Part shown: positions 1 through 10,870 of the stretch, in pieces
Position numbering within the stretch: position 1 is the first letter of the stretch
Layout: each line of letters begins with the position of its first letter
DNA from: Liolophura sinensis
Lineage: Eukaryota > Mollusca > Polyplacophora > Chitonida > Chitonidae
NCBI RefSeq assembly: GCF_032854445.1
Contig: NC_088302.1
Span: 6,321,338-6,385,337 of the forward strand
Length of the DNA stretch: 64,000 nt
Direction: 5' to 3'
Made by a program: the position numbers and the translations under genes
Notes under the pieces: generated by a model
Told to the model about the DNA's origin: nothing
Seen by the model: the letters and a program-made list of their open reading frames with translations, nothing else
Databases searched by the model: none

Positions 1-50
1 AGACTTATCAGTATGCCGCGCTAGCACGCTAACCACAATGCCACGAAGTT
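1..50 (-). repeat. Truncated tRNA-like head of SINE family B
   Basis: The stretch around GCGCTAGCACGCTAACCAC matches the tRNA-like head of the fuller SINE B copy at 53687-53887, which reads GCGCTAGCGCGCTAACCAA in the same orientation. The body of the SINE is not present here; it may continue to the left of the window or be lost. Confidence 0.4.
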
Positions 51-600
51 GCTCTCCATGTAAATAAGACAGGATATACAACACAGCCCTATGGCTCAAC
101 GCGAGGGTTTTTCAAAATGAATATGAAATATCACCTACATTTTCATCAGTATATATGACAGGCTTTCCTTTCAGTTATAGCGACCGGGGAAAGAAGAGCA
201 TTATCAATGTTTTGCTAGAAAACTAATCATTGTGCGGATGATATTTTTAAGCATGCCAGTCTATTGTGTACACTTTATTTTCCTCGGCATTGTTATAGGA
301 GTAGCCGTATTGTTATAGGAGTGGCTGTATTGTTATAGGAGTGGCTGTATTGTTAGAGGAGTGGCCATATTGGTCAGACGTCGATTTGAGGCGGCCCAGC
401 TCAGTCGAAAAGCGGAAAAGCCTACACAGTAGCGAACAAGATATGTCTTATGCCGTATACCATATCGGGCATAAAACCCACCAGGGGTAATACTCCAATC
501 AAGAATAAACTTGCATGTTTCTCGAAAATGTTCAATTAGACACCTCAGTAATCACCTGGAAATGTCGAGAAAGGCAAAGAGTGTAAGAATTAAAGCCAAC
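51..600. other. Unassigned, apart from the 20-bp minisatellite
   Basis: No gene, RNA or recognised element was seen outside the short minisatellite. The sequence is AT-rich with many stops in all frames. Confidence 0.5.
291..370. repeat. 20-bp minisatellite, four copies
   Basis: The unit TGTTATAGGAGTGGCTGTAT is repeated four times in tandem, with single-base changes in the first and last copies. No coding role is evident. Confidence 0.85.
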
Positions 601-602
601 TA

Positions 603-1504
603 CTGTAAATGCCTTTTTACTCGCGGGCATAAACTGTCGCGGACTTGGTAAGAACACACATTCGCGGGAATCAACTTTCGCGGATCTTAACAGAATTTTT
701 GGAAAACTGATAAACGAAAATCAAACTTCAATAGTGAAACGTCAAGGAATAAAACAACTCAAGCATTCAAATAACAATGTTATCATGCTTGTTCGTACCG
801 TTTACCTTGTTTGTACCTTGTTTGTATGATATGACAAAAATTCCATATAATACAGTACCTTGATCAGACAAACGAAGTTAATCCTCCTAAGCTTGTAGTC
901 TTTTGAAGAGTGTTAATCTTTAAAAGACAAAGGCCCTACCTGCTGTGTGAGCAAATATTCGACGAAGGATTAAATGTGATATAAATAAATCCCACTGTTT
1001 AATTCTCATGCATCAGCAGTGTGAGTGAAACTTTAAATGAACTGTGAAGGATTTGGGTGAACTTCTCAGAAATCACCATTATGGAAAGGAATTTTGAAGT
1101 GCAGAAACCCCCGCACGTATGTATATCGTATCACGTTCACACGCACAGTACAAATTTTCGATTTGTATGTCTCTAACGGCGGCAATAAATCAAAAACAAC
1201 AACGTCGCAATGTGGCGAAACTTTGACAGAGCTAAGTCTCCTTAAAAGAAAGCAAGATTAACTGACGATCAAGTAAGCTTGATTTGTGAAAGCCGGAATA
1301 CATTCTAATTTGGTATTTCTAATTAACGTGTTTGAAAAAGTATTAGAACTGTAGTGTTTGCTAACGAATTTATAACTGTAGTGCATGCTACATTAATAAA
1401 TTACTTACATGGGTTTTATATTCGATGGCACTTATTTTCTCGGAAATGTGTTTGCCTCGAAATCCGCGAATGTTAGTGCCACGCGAATAAAAAGGCATTT
1501 ACAG
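603..1504. mobile_element. MITE with terminal inverted repeats and TA flanks
   Basis: The left end CTGTAAATGCCTTTTTACTC and the reverse complement of the right end match over 23 bases with one mismatch, then continue as a looser match rich in TCGCGG. Both ends are flanked by TA (601-602 and 1505-1506), the target duplication of the Tc1/mariner superfamily. The 0.9-kb interior has no transposase frame, so this is a non-autonomous element. It sits against a family A copy that starts at about 1508, which suggests insertion into or beside that repeat. Confidence 0.7.
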
Positions 1505-1507
1505 TAT

Positions 1508-1735
1508 GTTTCGAAATAGAAGCTCGTATACAAGTCGTCAACCTTATTGTTCCAAATCAATAATCGCAAAGCCACTTCCCAAAACGACATTCATCACAAA
1601 CCACCAAAGAAGTAAAGTGTATTAAGTACGAAATGAGGACGGAATCATGCAAAGGGAAGCCGACATCCCTTTTCGATGATGTTGGGAAAGCGCAAAGTAT
1701 GTTCTAGGCGACTGAGTGAAATGAGCATTTAAATC
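1508..1735 (+). repeat. Family A dispersed repeat, copy A1
   Basis: The segment containing CAAGTCGTCAACC, AATCGCAAAG, CACAAACCACCAAAGAAG and AGGACGGAATCATGCAAAG aligns with 32510-32710 (same strand) and with the reverse complement of 28000-28160. It has no open frame. Confidence 0.65.
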
Positions 1736-1980
1736 GTGTACCATGCTAGTATATAGGTTGATGAAACATACAATTTGTACATTTTATTATGGAAGTACTT
1801 GTGCCTTTGCTTCTTAAATTATTACTTTACATACTTTACATGTCGATTTATTGTTTGAACGTTGTTTTCGTTTTGTTGATCCGAGAACTTCCTTGCTGTT
1901 GGCGGTTGGAATGTATGCTTTAACCTCTAGACCCACACTGTGGAAAGTGGAAAGTATTTTTTTTTTGGAATATTGACGTA

Positions 1981-2090
1981 TTTTTTTATTTGATTGGTGA
2001 ATATGAAGAATATTTCACTTATACGGCGGGGTACAGCATTATGGTGAGCGGAAACTCACGACCACCCGTAGATTGCTGGAAGACATAGTC
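1981..2090 (-). repeat. SINE family B, 3' half
   Basis: Read on the minus strand it carries the family hallmarks: a GTATAAGTGAAATATTC-like block followed by the A/T-rich tail that in other copies reads GGCGTAAAACACCAATCAAA. The tail region is eroded here. The 5' tRNA-like head is missing. Confidence 0.65.
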
Positions 2091-2374
2091 GGTTATAACG
2101 AGACTGGCGTTTTCAGATTATCTAAACTCTTTGATGACTTCAATTTACATCCGATATTTTTCCTTGAAAACTGAGCCTGCCAATGTTCCTGCCTTAACAT
2201 TTTATGAAAAGTTTCATACATCTCCAACGTATAAAAACACTTTCACTGGTATTTATTACTAAACGCTTTGATAGAATTTTCCCTATGTCATATCCCTACT
2301 ACATTTTTTTTTGTTTCCTTATGGGATGTGGGTGCCACCAATGCGGTGTCTGTGAGCTCAAGTCCAGTTCACGT

Positions 2375-2489
2375 TGGCCACACGTGGTTCTACCCGGTTT
2401 CCTCCCACAACGGTGCTGGCCACCGTCGTATAAGGGAAATAATCTTGAGATTGGCGTAAAACACCAATCAAATAAATATATAAATAAAC
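2375..2489 (+). repeat. SINE family B, 3' half
   Basis: It contains CCGGTTTCCTCCCACAA, CGTCGTATAAG and the tail GGCGTAAAACACCAATCAAA followed by TAAATA repeats. It lies in the opposite orientation to the copy 300 bases upstream. Small open frames here are translations of the SINE, not genes. Confidence 0.75.
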
Positions 2490-2494
2490 TAGTG

Positions 2495-3130
2495 TAGTGT
2501 AGGAATGTATTTGTAACCATTACCGACCAAGACACCTCTTTATGATCTGTGAGCGGTATAGAAATACCAGATTTAATACTTGTAATTAAGCAGGTATTGA
2601 AGCTTGGCATAGATGCCTTGAGGCTTTAGGTTCGATTATGGGCCTGGAATAAATTCATGGTGTTTCCTTTCGAGAGTCAAAAGCACTTTGTATTGCCCAT
2701 GCACGTTTGGGGTTATTTTTTTTCGTTTTTGCGATGCTGCTCCAAATCAATCAATGATTCAAACGATTGTTTACAACTGGAGGTTTGTAGGCAATTGGCA
2801 TATTTGGCGCTTTGGATTCCTCTATCATTAAAGAAAAAGACCTCCACAAATCGAAGTAGACGTCATGAAGCAGATCACTTAAAACTATACACAAGTTTAT
2901 TTTTATTTATTGTTTTTAGATTTTTGTGAAAAAGGCTTAAAGGCGCTCAAACATTTTAATTCTAAGGTGGGCTTTATGGGCTATACTATCAGACGTTAGA
3001 TTGGAAACGTCAGAGAGTTTTTCCAACTCTGATCATAACGCTGAATATTGGAATAACTATTTCTACCCATGAGTGAAAGGTTACTGAAATAATGTTTCCA
3101 AACATGCTTTCTTTCTGGTGAACATCAAGA
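2495..3130. other. Unassigned left flank of the 60-bp array
   Basis: No gene or known repeat was recognised. A 90-residue open frame at 2657-2929 has no domain, no neighbours and an ordinary AT-rich composition, so I do not call it a gene. Confidence 0.4.
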
Positions 3131-3135
3131 AAAAG

Positions 3136-6100
3136 TGTGATGTGATGTCAGAGTTCCTAGATACTGTCAGTATTGCTCATAAACCCTACCATAGAGCTAA
3201 TGTGACGTCAGACTTTCTAGATACCGTCAGTATGGCTCATAAAGCCCACCATAGAACTGATGTGAGGCCTTAGTTTCTAGATACCGTCAGTATGGTTCGT
3301 CAACCCTACCATAGAGCTGATGTGATGTCAGAGTTCCTACATACCGCCAGTATGGCTCGTAGACCCCACCACAGAGCTGATGTGATATCAAAGTTTCTAG
3401 ATACCGTCAGCATGGCTCATAAAACCTACCATAAAGCTGATGTGACGTCAGAGTTTCTAAATTCCGTCAGTATTGCTCATAAACCCCACCATAGAGCTGA
3501 TGTGACGCCGGAGTTCCTAAATACCGTCAGCATGGCTCATAAACCTCACCATAGAGCTAATGTGATGTCAGAGTTTCTAGATATCGTCAGAAGGGCTCAT
3601 AAACCCACCACAGAGCAGATGTGACGTCAGAGTTTCTAGATACCATCAGTATGGCTCGTAAACCCCACCAGAGAGCTGATGTGATGTCGAAATTTCTAGA
3701 TACCGTCAGTATGGCTCATAAGCCCCCGCCACAGAGTTGATGTGACATCAGAGTTTTCAGATACTGTCAGCATGGCTCATAAACCCCACCATAGAGCTGA
3801 TGTGACGTCCGATTTTCTAAATACTGTCAATATGGCTCGTAAACCCCACCATAGAGCTGATGTGATGTCCTAGTTTCTAGATACTGTCAGTATGGCTCAT
3901 AAACCCCGCCACAGAGTTCATGTGCCGTCAGAGTTTCTATATACTGTCAGTATGGCTCATAAAGCCCACCATAAAGCTGATGTGACGCCAGAGTTCCTAA
4001 ATACTGTCAGTATGGCTCGTAAACCCCACCAAAGGGCTGATCTGATGTCAGAATTTCTAGATACCGTCAGTATGGCGCATAAACCCCACCATAGAGCTGG
4101 TGATGTCAGAGTTTCTAGATACTGCCAGTATGGCTCAAAAACCCAACCATGGAGCTGATGTGACGTCAGAGTTTTTATATACTGTCAGTATGGATCGTAA
4201 ACCCCACCATACAGCTGATGTGATGTCCTAGTTTCTAGATACCGTCAGTATGGCTCACAAACCCCGCCACAGAGTTCATGTGACGTCAGAGTTTCTATAT
4301 ACTGTCAGTATGGCTCATAAAGCCCACCATAGAGCTGATGTGACGTCAGAGTTTCTAGATACCGTCAGTATTGCTCATAAAGCCCACCATAGAGCTGACC
4401 TGATGTCAGAGTTTCTAAATACCGTCAGTATGGCTCATAAACTCCAACATAGAGCTGATGTGATATCAGTTCCTAGATACCGTCAGGATGGCTCATAAAG
4501 CCCACCATAGAGCTAATGTGACGTCAGAGTTTCTAAATACCGTCAGTAGGTTTATAAACCCCACCATAGAGCTGATGTGATGTCAGAGTTTCTAGATATC
4601 GTCAGTATGGCTCGTAAACCCCACCATAGAGCTGATGTGACGTCCGATTTTCTATATACCATCAGTATGGCTCGTAAACCCCACCAGAGAGCTGATGTGA
4701 TGTCGGAATTTCTAGATACCGTCAGTATGGCTCATAAGCCCCCGCCACAGAGTTGATGTGACATCAGAGTTTTTAGATACTGTCAGTATGGCTCGTAAAC
4801 CCCACCATAGAGCTGATGTGATGTCCTAGTTTCTAGATACCGTCAGTATGGCTCATAAACCCCGCCACAGAGTTCATGTGGCGTCAGAGTTTCTATATAC
4901 TGTCAGTATGGCTCATAAAGCCCACCATAGAGCTGATGTGATGTCAGAGTTCCTAGATACCGTCAGTATGGCTCATAAAGCCCACCATAAAGCTGATGTG
5001 ACGCCAGAGTTCCTAAATACTGTCAGTATTGCTCGTAAACCTCACCAAAAGGCTGATCTGATGTCAGAATTTCTAGATACCGTCAGTATGGCGCATAAAC
5101 CCCACCATAGAGCTGGTGATGTCAGAGTTTCTAGATTCTGCCAGTATGGCTCAAAAACCCAACCATGGAGCTGATGTGAGTTTTTATATACTGTCAGTAT
5201 GGATCGTAAACCCCACCATACAGCTGATGTGATGTCCTAGTTTCTAGATACCGTCAGTATGGCTCATAAACCCAGCCACAGAGTTCATGTGACGTCAGAG
5301 TTTCTATATACTGTCAGTATGGCTCATAAAGCCCACCATAGAGCTGATGTGATGTCAGAGTTTCTAGATACCGTCAGTATTGCTCATAAAGCCCACCATA
5401 GAGCTGATCTGATGTCAGAGTTTCTAAATACCGTCAGTATGGCTCATAAACTCCAACATAGAGCTGATGTGATATCAGTTCCTAGATACCGTCAGGATGG
5501 CTCATAAAGCCCACCATAGAGCTAATGTGACGTCAGAGTTTCTAAATACCGTCAGTAGGTTTATAAACCCCACCATAGAGCTAATGTGATGTCAGAGTTT
5601 CTAGATATCGTCAGTATGGCTCGTAAACCCCACCACAGAGCTGATGTGAAGTCCGATTTTCTATATACCATTAGTATGGCTCGTAAACCCCACCAGCGAG
5701 CTGATGTGATGTCGGAATTTCTAGATACCGTCAGTATGGCTCATAAGCTCCCGCCACAGAGTTGATGTGACATCAGAGTTTTTAGATACTGTCAGTATGG
5801 CTCATAAACCCCACCATAGAGCTGATGTGACGTCCGATTTTCTATATACTGTCAATATGGCTAGTAAACCCTACCATAGAGCTGATGTGATGTCCTAGTT
5901 TCTAGATACCGTCAGTATGGCTCATAAACCCCGCCACAGAGTTCATGTGGCGTCAGAGTTTCTATATACTGTCAGTATGGCTCATAAAGCCCACCATAGT
6001 GCTGATGTGATGTCAGAGTTCCTAGATACCGTCAGTATGGCTTATAAAGCCCACCATAAAGCTGATGTGACGCCAGAGTTCCTAAATACTGTCAGTATGT

Positions 6101-9100
6101 CTCGTAAACCCCACCAAAGGGCTGATCTGATGTCAGAATTTCTAGATACCGTCAGTATGGCGCATAAACCCCACCATAGAGCTGGTGATGTCAGAGTTTC
6201 TAGATACTGCCAGTATGGCTCAAAAACCCAAGCATGGAGCTGATGTGACGTCAGAGTTTTTATATACTGTCAGTATGGATCGTAAACCCCACCATAGAGC
6301 TGATGTGATGTCCTAGTTTCTAGATACCGTCAGTATGGCTCATAAACCCCGCCAGAGAGCTGATGTGATGTCGAAATTTCTAGATACCGTCAGTATGGCT
6401 CATAAGCCCCCGCCACAGAGTTGATGTGACATAAGAGTTTTTAGATACTGTCAGTATGGTTCATAAACCCCACCATAGAGCTGATGTGACGTCCGATTTT
6501 CTATATACTGTCAATATGGGTCGTAAACCCCGCCAGAGAGCTGATGTGATGTCGAAATTTCTAGATACCGTCAGTATGGCTCATAAACCGCGCCACAGAG
6601 TTCATGTGGCGTCAGAGTTTCTATATACTGTCAGTATGGCTCATAAAGCCCACCATAGAGCTGATGTGATATCAGAGTTTCTAGATACCGTCAGTATTGC
6701 TCATAAAGCCCACCATAGAGCTGATCTGATGTCAGAGTTTCTAAATACCGTCAGTATGGCTCATAAACTCCACCATAGAGCTGATGTGGTATCAGTTCCT
6801 AGAAACCGTCAGTATGGCTCATTAAGCCCACCATAGAGCTAATGTGACGTCAGAGTTTCTAGATACCGTCAGTAGGTTCAAAAACCCCACCATAGAGCTG
6901 ATATGGCGTCAGAGTTTCTAGATACTGTCAGTATGACTCATAAACCTCACCATAGAGCTGATGTGATGTCAGAGTTTCTAGATACCGTCAGTATGGCCCA
7001 TAAACCCCACCATAGATCTGATGTGACGTCCGATTTTCTATATACTGTCAGTATGGCTCGTAAACCCCACCAGAGAGCTGATGTGATGTCCTAGTTTCTA
7101 GATACCGTCAGTATGGCTCATTAGCCCCGCCACAGAGTTGATGTGACATCTGAGATTTTAGATACTGTCAGTATGGCTCATAAACCCCACGATAGAGCTG
7201 ATGTGACGTCCGATTTTCTATATACTGTTAGTATGGCTCATAAACTACGCCACAGAGTTGATGTGACCTCAGAGTTTCTATATGCTGTCAGTATGGCTCA
7301 TAAACCCCACCATGGAGCTGATGTGACGTCAGAGTTCCTAGATACTGTCAGCCTGGCTCATAAAGCCCACCATAGAGTTGATGTGACATCAGAGTTCCTA
7401 CATACCGTCAGTATGGCTGATAAAGCCCACCATAGAGCTGATGTGATGTCAGAGTTTTAAGATGCCGTCAGCATGGCTCATAAACTCCACCATAGAGCTA
7501 ATGTGGTATCAGTTCCTAGATACTGTCAGGATGGTTCATAAAGCCCACCATAGAGCTAATGTGACGTCAGAGTTTCTAGATACCATCAGTAGGTTCATAA
7601 ACCCCACCATAGAGCTGATATGGCGTCAGAGTTTCTAGATACCGTCAGTATGGCTCATAAACCTCACCATAGAGCTGATGTGATGTCAGTTTCTAGATAT
7701 CGTCAGTATGGCCCATAAACCCCACCATAGAGCTGATGTGACGTCCGATTTTCTATATACTGTCAGTATGGCTCGTAAACCCCACCAGAGAGCTGATGTG
7801 ATGTCCTAGTTTCTAGATACCGTCAGTATGGCTTATAAGCCCCGCCACAGAGTTGATGTGACATCAGAGTTCCTAAATACTGTCAGTATGGCTCGTAAAC
7901 CCCACCAAAGGGCTGATCTGATGTCAGAGTTCCTAGATACTGTCAGCATGGCTCATAAAGCCCACCATAGAGTTGATGTGACGCCAGAGTTCCTTGATAC
8001 CGTCATTATGGCTCATAAAGCCCACCATAGAGCTGATGTGAGGTCAGAGTTCCTAAATACCGTCAGCATGGCTCGTAAACCCCACGATAGAGCTGGTGTG
8101 ATGTCAGAGTTTCTAGATACCGTCAGTATGCTTCATAAAGCCCAACATAGAGCTGATCTGATGTCAGAGTTTCTATATACTGTCAGTATGGCTCATAAAG
8201 CCCACCATAGACCTGATGTGACGTCAGAGTTTCTAGATACCATCAGTATGGCTCTGAAAGCCCACCATAGAGCTGATGTGATGTCAGCGTTTCTAGATAC
8301 CGTCAGTATGGCTCATAAAGCCCACCATAGAGCTGATGTGACTTCCGAGTTTCTAGATACTGCCAGTATGTCTCATAAACCCCATCATCAAGCTGATGTG
8401 ATGTCAGAGTTTCTGGATATCGTCAGTATGGCTCATAAACCCTACCATAGAGCTGATGTGATGTCAGAGTTTCTAGATACCGTCAGTATGGCTCATAAAC
8501 CCCACCATAGAGCTGATGTGATGTCCTAGTTTCTAGATGGCGTCAGTATGGCCCATAAACCCCTTCACAGAGCTGATGTGACATCAGAGTTTCTAGATAC
8601 TGTCAGTATTGCTCATAATCTCCACAATAGAGCTGATGTGACGTCAGTTCCTAGATACTGTCAGTATGGCTCATAAACCCCACCATAAAGCTGATGTGAC
8701 GTCAGAGTTTCTAGATACCGTCAGCATGGCTCATAAAGCCCACCATAGAGCTGATGTTAAGTCAGAGTTCCTAGATACCGTCATTTTGGCTCATAAACCC
8801 CACCATCAAACTGGAGTGATGTCAGAGTTTCTAGATATCGTCAACATGGCTCATAAAGCCAACCATCAAGCTGATGTAACGTCAGAGCTTCTATATACCG
8901 TCAGTATGGCTCATAAACCCCACCATAGAGCTGATGTGATATCAGTTCGTAGATACCGTCAGTATGGTTCAAAAGCCCTACCCTAGAGCTGATGTGACGT
9001 CAGAGTTTCTAGATACCGTCAGTATGGCTCACAAAACCCACCATAGAGCTGATGTGACGTCAGAGTTCCTTGATACTGTCGGTATGGCTCATAAAGCCCA

Positions 9101-9460
9101 CCATAGAGCTGATGTGACGTCAGAGTTTCTAGATATCGTCAGTATGGCTCATAAACCCCACCATAGAGCTGATGTGACATCAGAGTTTTTAGATACCGTC
9201 AGTATGGCTCATAAACCCCACCATAGAGCTGATGTGATGTCAGTTTCTAGATACCGTCAGTATGGCTCACAAACCCCACCATAGAGCTGATGTGACGTCA
9301 GAGTTCCTTGATACCGTCAGTATGGCTTATAAAGCCCACCATAGAGCGGATGTGACGTCAGAGTTCCTAAATACCGTCAGTATGGCTCATAAGCCCCGCT
9401 ACAGAGTTGATGTGACATCAGAGTTTTTAGATACTGTCAGTATGGCTAAAGCCCACCATA
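3136..9460 (+). repeat. Large tandem array of a 60-bp repeat (about 105 copies)
   Basis: The monomer contains GATGTGACGTCAGAGTTTCT, AGATACCGTCAGTATGGCTC and ATAAACCCCACCATAGAGCT. Copies differ from each other by several substitutions, mostly at fixed variable sites (GACGTC/GATGTC, ACC/ACT, CCC/GCC). Because 60 is a multiple of 3 and one frame lacks stops, the plus strand shows many open frames that repeat MAHKPHHRADVTSEFLDTVS. Against coding: 1- and 2-base indels recur throughout, and a variant monomer reading GATGTCCTAG puts a stop in that frame at many positions. About twenty copies keep the perfect CRE octamer TGACGTCA. Larger blocks of about 1.0-1.07 kb are themselves repeated. Best described as satellite or minisatellite DNA; an unrecognised repetitive protein gene in decay is possible but less likely. 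Confidence 0.95.
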
Positions 9461-9464
9461 AGTT

Positions 9465-10490
9465 TCAAATATTTGAATGCCTTTCAACACTATTGTGAAA
9501 AATGTGAAAAAAACAAATGAAAGTACTTTTACGTGTAGTTATTTTTAAGATGATCCTTACTTCATATTTAACTTTATTTACTTTAAACCGATATGAAGCA
9601 AATAGCCACACCCTGTGGGATTCCATTAAGTTTAGGAGTCACAGAAGGAATTACACTATATCAGTCATTATGCCGGTAAAATGTTGCTCTTGCATATGCT
9701 ATGTAAACATTTTCCGATGAAATAGCATTGTCGCAGGTCAGTTTATGACCTTCACTGTTGATCACAAGTGGTAGAAGTGATAAACGCATCCCGTATTGCG
9801 AGTTCTATAACAACGAAACAGCCCTGAGTAATACCAAACATAGTATTATTCTCAGCAAATACAAGAAAGGGAAAAAAAAACACTAATCCATGGTGTTACT
9901 GGTTGAAAGCGGCGGTTTGCTCTTTGGGAATTTAGGGAGAGCCGAAAAGTTTTACCCTGCTCAAATTCTGTTGTACATGTTGTAAGCCTCGGCTATTTTG
10001 TGTAATAAATCAGATCAGAGAAAAGTGGCCAGTCTGCGAGGTGATATATCAGTTAGTGTAACCTATACAAACAAATAAATATTTCCTTTTTCCGTATTAA
10101 GGAATGAAGCCCAAATGAAGAATGGTCAAACGCAAAATGGCGCCTGTGGTCACAGGAAACCGGTGAAATACCGCATTTTGTAAATTTACCTCATGTAGGC
10201 TTTTATTCGCATAGTTCATGTAAATCCTAAAATAATAGCGGTTAAAAAAATCGGGTACTCATGAATATTTCACCCTAGTACACTAACCACTCCTCAACAA
10301 CACAGTGAGTCAGCTTATTGCCTCTACATTTATTTACTAATGGACTGGCTTAAATGATCAAATGGGATTTTTTAAGCTAATGAATACATTGTGGCCGATT
10401 ACATGTACAACCAAGTAATACAACGACTGAGCTTTGTGTCACTCAAAACTTAAAATGTGTAAGATTACGTTCGTTAGAAAACTGATATAG
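9465..10490. other. Unassigned right flank of the 60-bp array
   Basis: No gene, RNA or recognised repeat was seen. A 67-residue frame at 9517-9720 has no recognisable feature. Confidence 0.4.
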
Positions 10491-10494
10491 GTCA

Positions 10495-10870
10495 GGATTA
10501 GGTAGTCCAGTGCAGTTAATGGACAATCACTGCAGTTCACGGGTACCCAGTTTATTTTATGAACATCCAGTTCACTTCATTTATTTATTTGATTTGTGTT
10601 TTACGCCGTACTCATGAATATTTCACTTATATGACAGTGAGCCAGCATTATGGTGAGATAAAACCTGGCAGAGCGTCCCACATACGACCGGAGATGAAGC
10701 CAGCATGAACAATAATTGAACTCACAGAAGCTGCATTGACAACAGAGTCCTGCGTCATTGCTTACCTCTGGCTCTCTAATAGTTGACATCGAGTGAACTC
10801 AGTGGACATCTAATACATGTAATGAACATCCACTGCAGTTCCCGGCCATCAACTGCCGTTTGTTGACATC
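10495..10870. repeat. Degenerate short repeats split by a SINE
   Basis: Phrases such as GAACATCCACTGCAGTTC and GGACATC recur on both sides of a SINE B insertion (about 10579-10780), for example near 10520-10580 and 10790-10870. This looks like an old minisatellite of about 30 bases that was later interrupted. Confidence 0.45.
10579..10780 (-). repeat. SINE family B
   Basis: On the minus strand the 3' part shows CATAATGCTGGCTCACTG and a GTACGGCGTAAAACAC-type tail with ATAAATAAATGAA. The 5' part is diverged but extends past the region homologous to the tRNA-headed copy at 53.7 kb. Confidence 0.7.

Noticed and set aside
7828-8529. 233-residue repetitive frame as a gene
   Set aside because: It is part of the 60-bp array, where non-triplet indels and a recurrent stop-bearing monomer show no frame constraint.
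3136-9460. CRISPR-like array
   Set aside because: Units are contiguous tandem repeats without unique spacers, no cas genes are present, and the DNA is eukaryotic. The same holds for 50912-52670.
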